From Nocardioides iriomotensis (GTDB lineage Bacteria > Actinomycetota > Actinomycetes > Propionibacteriales > Nocardioidaceae): a stretch of 64,000 nucleotides of DNA. The stretch is taken from positions 124,001-188,000 of the forward strand of contig NZ_SDPU01000021.1 of the NCBI RefSeq assembly GCF_004168035.1. The letters run 5' to 3'. Under the pieces are notes generated by a model. That model was not told the origin of the DNA, did no database searches, and saw only the letters and a program-made list of their open reading frames with translations. This document shows, piece after piece, positions 1 to 10,360 of this stretch (the stretch's first letter is position 1; each line of letters starts with the position of its first letter). The position numbers were made by a program, and so were the translations under genes.

Positions 1-1179
1 TTGATCATCGCCGTCGCCGTCGTCCTGGTGGGCGGCATCGCCGGCCTGGTCGCGACGCGTGGTCGCGGACGGAGCACCCCGACCCTCGACCGCGAGGGAC
101 CGCCCGAGGTGGTGGCCCCCGCCGACACCGAGACGGAGGCCGAGCCGGGTGTCGGTGACGACGCCGCGGTCCCGCGGGACACCCCGACCCGCACCGTCGA
201 GGACGCCGACCTCCCCACGATCGAGGCGCCCGCCCCGGTCGAGAAGCCCGAGTCGACCGCCTCCCGCCTGGTCCGGCTCCGCCAGCGGCTCGCCCGCTCG
301 CAGAGCCCGCTCGGCCGCGGCCTGCTCGCCCTGCTGTCCCGCGACGTCATCGACGAGGACACCTGGGAGGAGATCGAGGACATCCTGCTCACCGCGGACG
401 TGGGCGTCGCGCCCACGCAGGAGCTCGTCGACCGGCTGCGCACCCGGGTCAAGGTCGAGGGCAGCACCGGCGCCTCCGTCCGCGACATCCTGCGCGAGGA
501 GCTCGTCACCCTCGTCGACCCGACCCTCGACCGCGCGCTGCACGTCGACCGGGCCGACGGCAAGCCCGGCGTCGTGCTCGTGGTCGGCGTCAACGGCACC
601 GGCAAGACCACCACCGTCGGCAAGCTCGCCCGGGTCCTGGTCGCCGAGGACAAGGACGTCGTGCTCGGCGCGGCCGACACGTTCCGCGCCGCCGCCACCG
701 AGCAGCTGGCCACCTGGGGCGAGCGGGTCGGCGTGCCGACCGTCCGCGGCCCCGAGGGGAGCGACCCGGCGAGCGTGGCGTTCGAGGCGGTCAAGGCCGG
801 CATCGAGCAGGAGGCCGACGTCGTCCTGGTCGACACCGCCGGCCGGCTGCAGAACAAGGCCGGCCTGATGGACGAGCTCGGCAAGGTCAAGCGTGTCGTC
901 GAGAAGCAGACGCCCGTCTCCGAGGTGCTGCTCGTGCTCGACGCGACCACCGGTCAGAACGGCATGACGCAAGCCCGGGTCTTCGGTGAGGTCGTCGACG
1001 TCACCGGCATCGTGCTGACCAAGCTCGACGGCTCGGCCAAGGGCGGCATCGTGGTCGCCGTGCAGCGGGAGCTCGGCGTCCCGGTCAAGCTCGTCGGCAT
1101 CGGCGAGGGCGGTGACGACCTCGCGCCGTTCGACCCCGAGGCGTTCGTCGACGCGCTCCTCGGCGCCGAGAGCGCCTGA
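1..1179 (+). CDS. ftsY: Signal recognition particle receptor FtsY (5' end probably cut by window)
   Basis: FtsY is the membrane-associated SRP receptor GTPase that docks Ffh-ribosome complexes at the translocon. An N-terminal hydrophobic stretch (about residues 2-20) is followed by an acidic/proline-rich linker to about residue 90, then the N domain and the G domain. Visible GTPase motifs are the P-loop GVNGTGKTTTVGK near residue 196, DTAGR near 279 and TKLDG near 340, ending in the usual GEGGDDLAPFDPEAFVDALL tail. The frame is open from base 1, where a TTG could serve as start, but the first residues already sit inside the membrane-anchor-like segment. A start just upstream of the window is therefore likely. 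Family assignment is secure; the N terminus is not. Confidence 0.95.
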   Translation: MIIAVAVVLVGGIAGLVATRGRGRSTPTLDREGPPEVVAPADTETEAEPGVGDDAAVPRDTPTRTVEDADLPTIEAPAPVEKPESTASRLVRLRQRLARSQSPLGRGLLALLSRDVIDEDTWEEIEDILLTADVGVAPTQELVDRLRTRVKVEGSTGASVRDILREELVTLVDPTLDRALHVDRADGKPGVVLVVGVNGTGKTTTVGKLARVLVAEDKDVVLGAADTFRAAATEQLATWGERVGVPTVRGPEGSDPASVAFEAVKAGIEQEADVVLVDTAGRLQNKAGLMDELGKVKRVVEKQTPVSEVLLVLDATTGQNGMTQARVFGEVVDVTGIVLTKLDGSAKGGIVVAVQRELGVPVKLVGIGEGGDDLAPFDPEAFVDALLGAESA

Positions 1180-1215
1180 GCCCGCACCGCCGTACGGCGG
1201 CAAGCGTCGGGTCGG

Positions 1216-1812
1216 CTACCGGCGGATGCCGCGCAGCGTGAACTGCACGAGCGTGTCGACGTCCTCGAGCTGCGGTAGCGGCCGGCCGAGGATGACCCGC
1301 GCGGTGACGATGCCGCCGAGGTACTGCACCGCGGTGTCGACGTCGGCGTCGCGGCGCACCTCGCCCCGCTCGATCGCCCGCCGCAGCGACGCGCGGGCGT
1401 CGTTCTCCCGGCGCTCGGTGGAGGAGCGGTAGAGCGCCGCGATCCGCTCGTCGCGCAGCGACTCGGTGATCGACATGCGCAGGTAGGCCAGGCCGGTGTC
1501 GGTGTTGGCGAACGCGATGAAGGACCGGTAGTTGGCGGCCAGGTCGCCCTCGATCGTGCCGGTGTCCGGCTCGGGGAACTCCGCGGAGTACAACGTCTCC
1601 ATCGCGGCGACGGCGAGGTCCTCCTTGGACGGCCACCGCCGGTAGACCGTCGCCTTGCCGACTCCGGCCCGGGCAGCGACCTCGTCGACGGTGGTCTTGT
1701 CGAACCCGCGCAGGAGGAGCAGCTCGGCCGCCGCGCGGGTGATCTTCGAGTCGGTCTCGGGGTCGCGTGGACGGCCGCGGCCGCGGCGTCGAGGGACGTC
1801 CAGGTCTGCCAT
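1216..1812 (-). CDS. TetR-family transcriptional repressor
   Basis: A 198-residue TetR-type regulator. A basic N-terminal arm (RRRGRGRPRDP) leads into the helix-turn-helix at about residues 41-60 (TVDEVAARAGVGKATVYRRW), and the rest is a helical ligand-binding domain of normal length. An upstream in-frame ATG would add 45 residues with no family resemblance, so the ATG at 1812 was chosen. The gene converges on ftsY and diverges from amt. An imperfect 18-bp inverted repeat lies 3 bp upstream of its start and may be its own operator. The ligand and target genes cannot be read from sequence. Confidence 0.88.
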   Translation of the reverse strand: MADLDVPRRRGRGRPRDPETDSKITRAAAELLLLRGFDKTTVDEVAARAGVGKATVYRRWPSKEDLAVAAMETLYSAEFPEPDTGTIEGDLAANYRSFIAFANTDTGLAYLRMSITESLRDERIAALYRSSTERRENDARASLRRAIERGEVRRDADVDTAVQYLGGIVTARVILGRPLPQLEDVDTLVQFTLRGIRR

Positions 1813-1815
1813 GAC

Positions 1816-1833
1816 ACTAACGATACTGCTAGT
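1816..1833. promoter_or_regulatory. Imperfect inverted repeat, candidate TetR operator
   Basis: ACTAAC-6 nt-GCTAGT forms an 18-bp near-palindrome (one mismatched pair) immediately upstream of the TetR start codon. Position and size suit autoregulation, but with only one copy visible this is a weak inference. Confidence 0.3.
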
Positions 1834-1871
1834 TCCGGAACCGACAAGGGGAGGCTCGCGCCGGAAAATTC

Positions 1872-1888
1872 GTTCACCTGGCTGTAAC
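1872..1888. promoter_or_regulatory. Possible GlnR-like half sites upstream of amt
   Basis: GTTCAC and GTAAC, 6 bp apart, lie about 150 bp before amt. Read on the minus strand they give GTTAC-N6-GTGAA. This partly resembles the actinobacterial GlnR pattern (GTnAC-N6-GAAAC): the first half fits and the second fits poorly. It is listed because amt-glnK-glnD operons are classic GlnR targets in actinobacteria. Confidence 0.2.
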
Positions 1889-2036
1889 ACAGCGCCGGGA
1901 AGCGTCACCTCCGCGCAACGTGGACCGACGGGCGGTGAAACATCCACGCCCGAGAGTTCTGGGCATCAGGCGTCGGCCGGGGGGACAGCGCCGTCGACCG
2001 GTCGTCGTCGCCCTGATCTCTTCCGATGGAGGTTCC

Positions 2037-3706
<1,670 letters not shown>

Positions 3707-3724
3707 GCGCCCGCTGATGGCACC

Positions 3725-3764
3725 GGGGCGCCGGTCCGTGGCTGCAGCCACGGGCCGGCGCCCC
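3725..3764 (+). terminator. GC-rich hairpin between glnK and glnD
   Basis: Arms GGGGCGCCGG and CCGGCGCCCC enclose a 20-nt segment that itself contains TCCGTGGCT/AGCCACGGG complementarity, giving a long stable hairpin 18 bp after the glnK stop. No T-run follows. It could attenuate glnD relative to amt-glnK or protect the upstream mRNA. Confidence 0.45.
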
Positions 3765-3805
3765 GTCGCACGTCTGGGACAGCTCGAGGACGAAGGAGGC
3801 CGGCC

Positions 3806-6070
3806 ATGACCGCCGCGGAACGCGCCGAGCGCACCCGCACCGCCGACGAGCTGTGCCGCACGGCGCTGGAGAAGGCGCTGGACGGGGCCGTCGACAGCGC
3901 GGTCAGCGGGGTCGCCCTGGTGGCGGTCGGTGGCTACGGCCGCGGGGAGCTGGCGCCGCGCAGCGACCTCGACGTCGTCCTGGTGCACCTCGACCCGCTC
4001 GAGACCGTCGACGTGGCCACGGTGGCGAGCACGGTCTGGTACCCGCTGTGGGACGCCGGCGCCGACGTCGACCACTCCGTCCGCGCGCTGCCAGAGGTGA
4101 CCCGGGCGGCGCGGGACGACCCCCGGGTCGCGCTCGGCCTGCTCGACGCGCGGCACCTGGCCGGCGACCCGAACGTCACGCTGCGGCTGCGCACCGAGGT
4201 GCTCGCGCACTGGCGCCGTGACGCACGGCGCCAGCTGCCCGACCTGCACCGCATGCTGACCGCGCGCACCGAGCGCGCCGGCGAGCTCGCGCACGCCGCG
4301 GTGCCCGACCTCAAGGAGTCCTTCGGCGGGCTCCGCGACGCCACGCTGCTCAAGGCGCTCGTCGCCACGTGGCTCGTCGACGTGCCGCACACCGAGCTCG
4401 AGCGCAGCCGCCAGCAGCTCCTCGACGTCCGCGACGAGCTGCACGCCGTCGTGGGCCGCGCGACCGACCGGGTCGCCCCCGAGGTCTGGGCCGAGCTCGC
4501 GTCCCGCCTCGGGCACGACGACGAGGACGCGGTGCAGCGGCACGTCCGCGGCATCGGGCGCCGCCTCGCGCACCTGTCCCGCGTCACCTGGCACCGCGTC
4601 GACGCCGTGCTCGAGCGCCCGAGCGCGGCCCGGCGGCGGGCTCCCGAGCTCGTGCGCGTCGGCCCGGGCGTCGCGGTCAGCAAGGGCGAGGTGGTGCTGA
4701 CGAAGGGCACCGACGTCGACGACGACCCGACCCTGCTGCTGCGTGCCGCCGCCGAGGCTGCCGAGCGGTCCCTGGTGCTCGCCCCCGCCACCGCGTCCCG
4801 GCTCGCCCGCGGCACCACCGCGATCGCCGCGCCGTGGGAGGAGGACGCGCGCAACCTCCTGGTCCGGCTGCTCGCCGCGGGCCCGGGGCTGTTGGAGGTG
4901 TGGGAGACCCTCGACCAGACCGGGTCGCTGGAGCACGTGCTGCCCGAGTGGGACCGGATGCGGCTGCTGCCGCACGCCTCCGTCGTGCACCGCTTCACCG
5001 TCGACCGGCACGTCGTGGAGACCTGCATCGAGGCGTCCCGGCTGATCCGCCGCGTCGGCCGCCCCGACGTGCTGATGGTGGCGGCGCTGCTGCACGACAT
5101 CGGCAAGGGCGGCCTCCAGGACCACAGCGTCGCGGGCGAGCCGGTCGCCGGGGCGGTGGCGGAGCGGATCGGGTTCGACGAGCGCGAGCAGGCGCTGGTC
5201 CGGCGGCTGGTACGCCGGCACCTGCTGCTCGCCGAGACCGCCACCACCCGCGACCTGGAAGACCCGGCCACCGTCGAGCTCGTCGCCGAGCGGGTCGTCG
5301 ACGTCGAGACGCTGGACCTGCTGGAGGTGCTGACCGAGGCCGACGCCCGTGCCACCTCGCCGAAGGCGTGGACGGACTGGCGCGCGACGCTCGTGCGCGA
5401 CCTCGCCCGCCGGGTGCGGGCCCGGCTGCGCGGCGCCTCGCCGAGCCTCGACGACCTCGACCCCACCGAGCCGGTGGACGTCCCGTCCCGGCTGCGCGAC
5501 GACCCGTCCTCGGTGCACGTCGTGGTCGAGCCGAGCGAGCACGGCTCCACCGTCACGGTCGTGTCGGGGGACCGCCTCGGGCTGATCGCGGACGCCGCGG
5601 GTGCGCTCGCCGTACAGCGGCTGACGGTGCGGGCGGCGCGGGCGTGGACCCAGGGAGACTTCGCGGTGTCGGTGTGGGAGGTGGCGGAGGACGGCCTCGA
5701 CCCGGCGGTGGTGCGGCAGCGGTTCGACGCGGTGCTCGGCGGACGGCTCGACCCGCGCGAGCGGATCCGGCGGGCCGACCCCGACGCGCTGGAGCCGACG
5801 GTCCTCGTGCGGCACGGCGCCTCCAGCGACGCGACCGTGATCGAGGTGCGTGTCGACGACCGTCCCGGCGTCGTCTGGTCGGTGTGCCGGGCGTTGGCCG
5901 ACTGCGACGTCTCGGTGCGGTCCGCGCACGTCGCGACGCTCGGGCCGCAGGCCGTCGACGTGTTCTACGTGGTCGAGCCGGGCGCGGCCGCACTGACCGA
6001 CGAGCGGTCCGCCGAGGCGGTGCACGCGGTCCGGGAGGCGCTCGCGCCGACGGTTACCCTTGACGTCTGA
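3806..6070 (+). CDS. glnD: PII nucleotidyltransferase/deadenylylase GlnD
   Basis: A 754-residue bifunctional enzyme that attaches and removes a nucleotide on PII according to nitrogen status. Domains in order are the nucleotidyltransferase (VGGYGRGELAPRSDLDVVLVH, about residues 41-61, with the paired aspartates), a helical linker, the HD hydrolase domain (LLHDIGKGG about 429-437), and two C-terminal ACT domains (about 570-640 and 675-754) that sense glutamine. It is shorter than the roughly 890-residue enterobacterial protein, as is usual in actinobacteria. The ATG at 3806 follows AAGGAGG. It is third in the amt-glnK-glnD operon, behind a hairpin. Confidence 0.95.
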   Translation: MTAAERAERTRTADELCRTALEKALDGAVDSAVSGVALVAVGGYGRGELAPRSDLDVVLVHLDPLETVDVATVASTVWYPLWDAGADVDHSVRALPEVTRAARDDPRVALGLLDARHLAGDPNVTLRLRTEVLAHWRRDARRQLPDLHRMLTARTERAGELAHAAVPDLKESFGGLRDATLLKALVATWLVDVPHTELERSRQQLLDVRDELHAVVGRATDRVAPEVWAELASRLGHDDEDAVQRHVRGIGRRLAHLSRVTWHRVDAVLERPSAARRRAPELVRVGPGVAVSKGEVVLTKGTDVDDDPTLLLRAAAEAAERSLVLAPATASRLARGTTAIAAPWEEDARNLLVRLLAAGPGLLEVWETLDQTGSLEHVLPEWDRMRLLPHASVVHRFTVDRHVVETCIEASRLIRRVGRPDVLMVAALLHDIGKGGLQDHSVAGEPVAGAVAERIGFDEREQALVRRLVRRHLLLAETATTRDLEDPATVELVAERVVDVETLDLLEVLTEADARATSPKAWTDWRATLVRDLARRVRARLRGASPSLDDLDPTEPVDVPSRLRDDPSSVHVVVEPSEHGSTVTVVSGDRLGLIADAAGALAVQRLTVRAARAWTQGDFAVSVWEVAEDGLDPAVVRQRFDAVLGGRLDPRERIRRADPDALEPTVLVRHGASSDATVIEVRVDDRPGVVWSVCRALADCDVSVRSAHVATLGPQAVDVFYVVEPGAAALTDERSAEAVHAVREALAPTVTLDV

Positions 6071-6128
6071 CTGACCGGGCCGGCCGCACGCCGCCGCCCG
6101 CCACCGCGCGCCGAAGGACTGACCAGAC

Positions 6129-7700
6129 TTGTTCGCCACACTCTCCGACCGGCTTGCCGACACCTTCAAGAACCTCCGCGGCAAGGGACGGCTCTCGGAG
6201 GCTGACATCGACGCGACCGCCCGGGAGATCCGGATCGCGCTGCTCGAGGCCGACGTCGCGCTGCCGGTGGTCAAGGAGTTCGTCGGCGCCGTCAAGGAGC
6301 GGGCCCGCGGCGAGGAGGTCAGCGGCGCGCTGAACCCCGCGCAGCAGATCGTCAAGATCGTCAACGAGGAGCTCGTCGAGATCCTCGGCGGCGAGACCCG
6401 GCGGCTGCGGTTCGCGAAGAACCCGCCGACGGTCATCATGCTGGCCGGCCTCCAGGGTGCCGGCAAGACCACGCTGGCGGCCAAGCTCGCGCTGTGGCTG
6501 AAGGAGCAGGGCAGCAGCCCGATGCTCGTCGCCGCGGACCTGCAGCGCCCCAACGCCGTCAACCAGCTCCAGGTCAACGGTGAGCGGGCCGGCGTGACGG
6601 TGTTCGCGCCCGAGCCCGGCAACGGCGTCGGCGACCCGGTCGCGGTGGCGAAGGCCGGTGTCGCGGAGGCCCGCCGTACCCTCCACGACGTCGTCATCGT
6701 CGACACCGCCGGCCGCCTCGGCGTCGACGCCGAGATGATGCAGCAGGCCTCCGACATCCGCGACGCGGTCGAGCCCGACGAGACCCTGTTCGTCGTCGAC
6801 GCGATGATCGGCCAGGACGCCGTCAACACCGCCCGGGCGTTCCTCGACGGTGTCGGGTACGACGGCGTCGTCCTCACCAAGCTCGACGGCGACGCGCGCG
6901 GTGGTGCCGCGCTGTCGATCCGGTCCGTCACCGGCAAGCCGGTGATGTTCGCGTCGGCCGGCGAGAAGCTCACCGACTTCGACGTCTTCCACCCCGACCG
7001 GATGGCCTCGCGCATCCTCGACATGGGCGACGTCATGACCCTGATCGAGCAGGCCGAGAAGGCGTTCGACGCCGACCAGGCGGCCAAGGCCGCGGCCAAG
7101 CTCACCGGCCAGGGCGGCGAGTTCACGCTCGACGACTTCCTCGAGCAGATGCAGCAGATCCGCAAGCTCGGCTCGCTGTCGAAGATCATGGGGATGCTGC
7201 CCGGGATGGCGCAGTTCCGCGACCAGATCGACAACTTCGACGAGCGCGAGATCGACCGGATCCAGGCGATCATCCAGTCGATGACGCCGGCCGAGCGGGC
7301 CAACCCCAAGATCATCGACGGCTCGCGCCGCGCCCGCATCGCCAAGGGCTCCGGCCGTCAGGTCTCCGACGTCAACCAGCTCGTCGACCGGTTCTTCGAG
7401 GCCCGCAAGATGATGATGTCGATGGCCAAGGGCGGTGGCATGCCGGGCATGCCAGGGATGCCCGGCATGGGTCTCGGCAAGCGGTCCAAGGCCAAGCAGG
7501 CGCCGAAGAAGGGCAAGGCCAAGCGCGGCTCTGGCAACCCCGCCAAGCGCGCTGCCGAGGAGAAGGCCGCGCAGCAGAAGGCCTCGGGCAACGGCGCCTC
7601 CGGTGGCGGCAACCCGTTCGGGCTCCCGGCCGGGGCCGACGAGGACTTCGACCCGTCGTCGATCGAGCTGCCGAAGGACCTGTCGAAGTACCTGAAGTGA
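6129..7700 (+). CDS. ffh: Signal recognition particle protein Ffh
   Basis: A 523-residue SRP54 GTPase that binds SRP RNA and signal peptides and docks on FtsY, the first gene in this window. The N domain is followed by the P-loop GLQGAGKTTLAAKLA near residue 107, DTAGRL near 194 and TKLDGDARGGAALS near 250, then the M domain with its methionine-rich finger and the SKIMGMLPGM region near 352. After residue 425 comes KMMMSMAKGGGMPGMPGMPGM and a Lys/Ala-rich basic tail, long but common in actinobacteria. The start is TTG at 6129, with AAGGA about 11 nt upstream. Its gene converges on a methyltransferase gene across a palindrome-rich spacer. Confidence 0.96.
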   Translation: MFATLSDRLADTFKNLRGKGRLSEADIDATAREIRIALLEADVALPVVKEFVGAVKERARGEEVSGALNPAQQIVKIVNEELVEILGGETRRLRFAKNPPTVIMLAGLQGAGKTTLAAKLALWLKEQGSSPMLVAADLQRPNAVNQLQVNGERAGVTVFAPEPGNGVGDPVAVAKAGVAEARRTLHDVVIVDTAGRLGVDAEMMQQASDIRDAVEPDETLFVVDAMIGQDAVNTARAFLDGVGYDGVVLTKLDGDARGGAALSIRSVTGKPVMFASAGEKLTDFDVFHPDRMASRILDMGDVMTLIEQAEKAFDADQAAKAAAKLTGQGGEFTLDDFLEQMQQIRKLGSLSKIMGMLPGMAQFRDQIDNFDEREIDRIQAIIQSMTPAERANPKIIDGSRRARIAKGSGRQVSDVNQLVDRFFEARKMMMSMAKGGGMPGMPGMPGMGLGKRSKAKQAPKKGKAKRGSGNPAKRAAEEKAAQQKASGNGASGGGNPFGLPAGADEDFDPSSIELPKDLSKYLK

Positions 7701-7715
7701 GCCCGCTCCTGCCGG

Positions 7716-7779
7716 ACTACCGATATCGGTAGTCGCAGGGTGACCCCTGGGTCACCCTTGGGCTACCGACGTCGGTAGC
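7716..7779. repeat. Two 18-bp palindromes flanking a hairpin between convergent genes
   Basis: A perfect palindrome ACTACCGATATCGGTAGT (7716-7733), a hairpin GGGTGACCC-CT-GGGTCACCC (7738-7757) and a second perfect palindrome GCTACCGACGTCGGTAGC (7762-7779) sit between ffh and the convergent methyltransferase gene. The two outer palindromes share CTACCGA/TCGGTAG, so they can also pair with each other around the central hairpin. The second overlaps the methyltransferase stop codon. The layout suits a bidirectional terminator, but a protein-binding pair is also possible. Confidence 0.6.
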
Positions 7780-8566
7780 GCCAGCAGTCGCTGACGTACG
7801 GGAAGACGAGCGTCGGCTCGTCACCAGCGACCTCGGTGCCCAGCGCGCGGACGCGGTCGAGCACGGCGTCGCGGTCGTCACGCACGGCCACCGGCGACCA
7901 CGACGACGCCAGCAGCACGAGCTCCTCGACGGTCAGCGTCTGCTCGAGTCCGAACTGGATGTTCTCCGGCGCCTCGAAACCGCCGATCCTCGCGGTCTGG
8001 TCGGTCGCCGTCGCGCCGTGCCGCTCGGGGTCCCACACCATCTCCGGGGTGCCCACGACCTCGCCGAGCTCACGCAGCCAGGGCTCGCGGTCGCTCCACG
8101 AGTTCCAGGCCAGCGCCAGCACGCCCCCGGGCCGCACCACGCGCGCGCACTCGGGGCCGGCGAGGTCGGGATCGACCCAGTGCCAGGCCTGGAAGCAGGT
8201 GACGGCGTCGTGCGACGCGTCCGGCACGTCGAGCTCCTCGCCGCGCCCGAGGAGCGTCGTGATGCGAGCGCCGACCTCGCGGGGGAGCGCGGCGGAGGCG
8301 AGGTCCAGCGCGGCCAGCATCTCCGCCGACGGGTCGACCGCGGTCACCTCGTGACCCAGGGCGGCGATCGAGCGGGTGCCGAGCCCGGTGCCTGCGCCGA
8401 GGTCGAGCACCCGGAGCGGACCGTCCGGCTCGCCGACCAGCCAGTGCACGGTCGGCTCCGGCCAGCGCGGCCGGACCGCGTCGTAGGTCGCGGCGCCCGC
8501 GCCGAACGACGTGCGCCGCGCCTCGACGGTCGTGGGGTCGTTGAACTCGGTGCGGTGGTCGTCCAT
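7763..8566 (-). CDS. Class I SAM-dependent methyltransferase
   Basis: A 267-residue Methyltransf_11-type enzyme. Residues 15-35 (EARRTSFGAGAATYDAVRP) are typical of this group, the SAM-binding motif I VLDLGAGTGLG is at about 53-63, and the acidic motif II end is TAVDPSAEML. A CFQAWHWVDP motif near 120 is common in uncharacterised family members. The substrate is unknown. It diverges from an amidohydrolase gene 23 bp away, with both start codons read from a shared palindromic promoter box, and converges on ffh. The ATG at 8566 lies 6 nt from its putative -10 box, indicating a leaderless transcript. Confidence 0.85.
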   Translation of the reverse strand: MDDHRTEFNDPTTVEARRTSFGAGAATYDAVRPRWPEPTVHWLVGEPDGPLRVLDLGAGTGLGTRSIAALGHEVTAVDPSAEMLAALDLASAALPREVGARITTLLGRGEELDVPDASHDAVTCFQAWHWVDPDLAGPECARVVRPGGVLALAWNSWSDREPWLRELGEVVGTPEMVWDPERHGATATDQTARIGGFEAPENIQFGLEQTLTVEELVLLASSWSPVAVRDDRDAVLDRVRALGTEVAGDEPTLVFPYVSDCWRYRRR

Positions 8567-8572
8567 GGCGAC

Positions 8573-8582
8573 ACGCTAGCGT
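8573..8582. promoter_or_regulatory. Palindromic ACGCTAGCGT acting as -10 box in both directions
   Basis: The perfect 10-bp palindrome contains TAGCGT on each strand. On the plus strand it ends 7 nt before the amidohydrolase ATG (8590). On the minus strand it ends 6 nt before the methyltransferase ATG (8566). Both gaps match the spacing expected for leaderless transcripts starting at the initiation codon. Confidence 0.5.
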
Positions 8583-8589
8583 CGCGCTC

Positions 8590-9663
8590 ATGAGCGTCCT
8601 CCGCTTCCGTGGCCCGGTCCTGCCCGACGGCGAGAGCCGGGACCTGTACGTCGTCGACGGCCGGGTCACCTACGAGCCCGTCGCGTCGGCGGAGCTCGTG
8701 GCCGAGGGCTGGATCGTGCCCGGGCTCGTCGACGCGCACTGCCACGTCGGGCTCGACGCCCACGGCGCCGTACCCGAGGACGTGCAGGAGCGCCAGGCGC
8801 TCACCGACCGCGACGCCGGCGCGCTGCTGCTGCGCGACTGCGGCTCGCCCGCCGACACCCGCTGGATCCAGGAGCGTGAGGACCTGCCGCGGCTGATCCG
8901 GGCCGGCCGGCACATCGCGCGGACGCAGCGCTACATCCGCAACTACGCCCACGAGATCGAGCCGGAGGACCTCGCCACCTACGTGGCGCGCGAGGCCGAC
9001 TCCGGTGACGGCTGGGTCAAGCTGGTGGGTGACTGGATCGAGCGCGACGCCGGCGACCTGACCCCGTCCTGGACGCGCGAGGCGGTCCAGGAGGCGATGA
9101 AGACCGCCCACGACCGCGGTGCGCGGGTCACCGCCCACGTGTTCGGCGAGCACGCGCTGCCCGACCTCATCGACGCCGGCATCGACTGCATCGAGCACGG
9201 CACCGGGCTGGGGCCGGACCTGATCGACACGATGGCGGCCAACCGCGTCGCGCTGGTGCCGACAGTGACCAACCTCGAGAACTTCCCGAAGTTCGCCTCG
9301 GCGGGGGAGGACAAGTTCCCGGCGTACGCCGACCACATGCGGCGGCTGCACGCGTCGCGGAAGGACACGATCCGCGCCGCGTACGAGGCGGGCGTGCAGA
9401 TCTACGCCGGCACCGACGCGGGCGGCGGCCTGGGGCACGGGCTGGTCGGCGACGAGGTGCGCGGCCTCGTCGACTACGGGCTCAGCCCGCACGACGCGCT
9501 GGGCGCGGCCTCGTGGCGGGCCAGGACCTGGCTCGGCCTCGACGGCAACCTGGCCGAGGGGTCCGAGGCGGACTTCGTCGTCTACGACCGGGACCCGCGC
9601 GAGGACCTCGGGGTGCTCAAGGCTCCGACCCGGATCGTGCTCCGGGGCAACGTGGTCGCCTGA
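8590..9663 (+). CDS. Metal-dependent amidohydrolase family protein
   Basis: A 357-residue amidohydrolase-superfamily enzyme of the imidazolonepropionase-like/prolidase-like group. The N-terminal sandwich leads into PGLVDAHCHVG (metal ligands H50, H52), a lysine in GWVKLVGDW near 141, further histidines in TAHVFGEH and CIEHGTG (about 180 and 203), and the catalytic aspartate in YAGTDAGGG near 275. All metal-site positions of the fold appear present. The C terminus returns to the sandwich domain (EADFVVYDRDP). The substrate, a cyclic amide or peptide-like compound, cannot be told. It is divergent from a methyltransferase gene and probably leaderless. Confidence 0.88.
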   Translation: MSVLRFRGPVLPDGESRDLYVVDGRVTYEPVASAELVAEGWIVPGLVDAHCHVGLDAHGAVPEDVQERQALTDRDAGALLLRDCGSPADTRWIQEREDLPRLIRAGRHIARTQRYIRNYAHEIEPEDLATYVAREADSGDGWVKLVGDWIERDAGDLTPSWTREAVQEAMKTAHDRGARVTAHVFGEHALPDLIDAGIDCIEHGTGLGPDLIDTMAANRVALVPTVTNLENFPKFASAGEDKFPAYADHMRRLHASRKDTIRAAYEAGVQIYAGTDAGGGLGHGLVGDEVRGLVDYGLSPHDALGAASWRARTWLGLDGNLAEGSEADFVVYDRDPREDLGVLKAPTRIVLRGNVVA

Positions 9664-9667
9664 CGGG

Positions 9668-10360
9668 TCAGGGGCGTACCGCGCGGACCAGGCCGACGAC
9701 GTCGTCGACCACGCCGCGCACCAGCGGCAGCCGGGTCATCCGGGCGAGCTTGTCCACGAGCGGCACCGCCTGCGCGACCAGGGCCCGGGTGCGGCGCTGG
9801 TCGGGGGAGCCGTCGTACACCCAGAACAGAACGACGCCCATGTGCATGAGCCACAGCAGCTCGGGCATCTCGGCGCGCAGCGCCGGCGCGAGCTTGAGGT
9901 CGGAGCCGTCCAGCACCTCGCGGAACAGCGCGGTGCTGGCGTCGCGGGCGGGCCGCGAGTCCTCGCTGAACGGCGAGAGCGGGCTGGTCGGCTCGGCGGC
10001 GTTCTTGAAGAACTTGCCGGCGAACTCGTGGTACGGCTGCGCGATCCGGACCCACGCGTCGAGCAGGCCCTGCAGGCGGCCGGCGAAGGTCGTCTCGCGC
10101 GCGAGCACGTCCTCGGCGGCGGCCCGGTGCTCCTCCTGCACCCGGTCGTAGAACGCCTGGACCAGGTGCTCCTTGGAGGAGAAGTAGTAGTAGGCGTTGC
10201 CGAGCGAGACGCCGGCCGCCTCCGCGACACCGCGCATGGTGGTCCGGTCGTAGCCGCGCTCGCGGAAGAGGTCCAGCGCGGCCGCCACGATCGCCTGTCG
10301 GGTCTGCTCACCCTTGGGGGAGCGGCTGGCAGGTTCCGGCACAGTCGACAGGGTAGTCAC
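9668..10360 (-). CDS. TetR-family repressor, last gene of a three-gene operon
   Basis: A TetR regulator with HTH at about residues 41-60 (TMRGVAEAAGVSLGNAYYYF) and a long helical ligand domain, 230 residues if the GTG at 10360 is used. That GTG is inside an ideal Shine-Dalgarno sequence (AGGAGGTGA). The true start is therefore probably a few codons further in, for example the GTG at 10342 (224 residues) or a CTG between them. It overlaps the end of the DUF393 gene by up to 53 bp. The promoter of the operon, about 850 bp upstream, carries two identical palindromes that are the obvious binding sites for this protein. Confidence 0.9.
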   Translation of the reverse strand: MTTLSTVPEPASRSPKGEQTRQAIVAAALDLFRERGYDRTTMRGVAEAAGVSLGNAYYYFSSKEHLVQAFYDRVQEEHRAAAEDVLARETTFAGRLQGLLDAWVRIAQPYHEFAGKFFKNAAEPTSPLSPFSEDSRPARDASTALFREVLDGSDLKLAPALRAEMPELLWLMHMGVVLFWVYDGSPDQRRTRALVAQAVPLVDKLARMTRLPLVRGVVDDVVGLVRAVRP

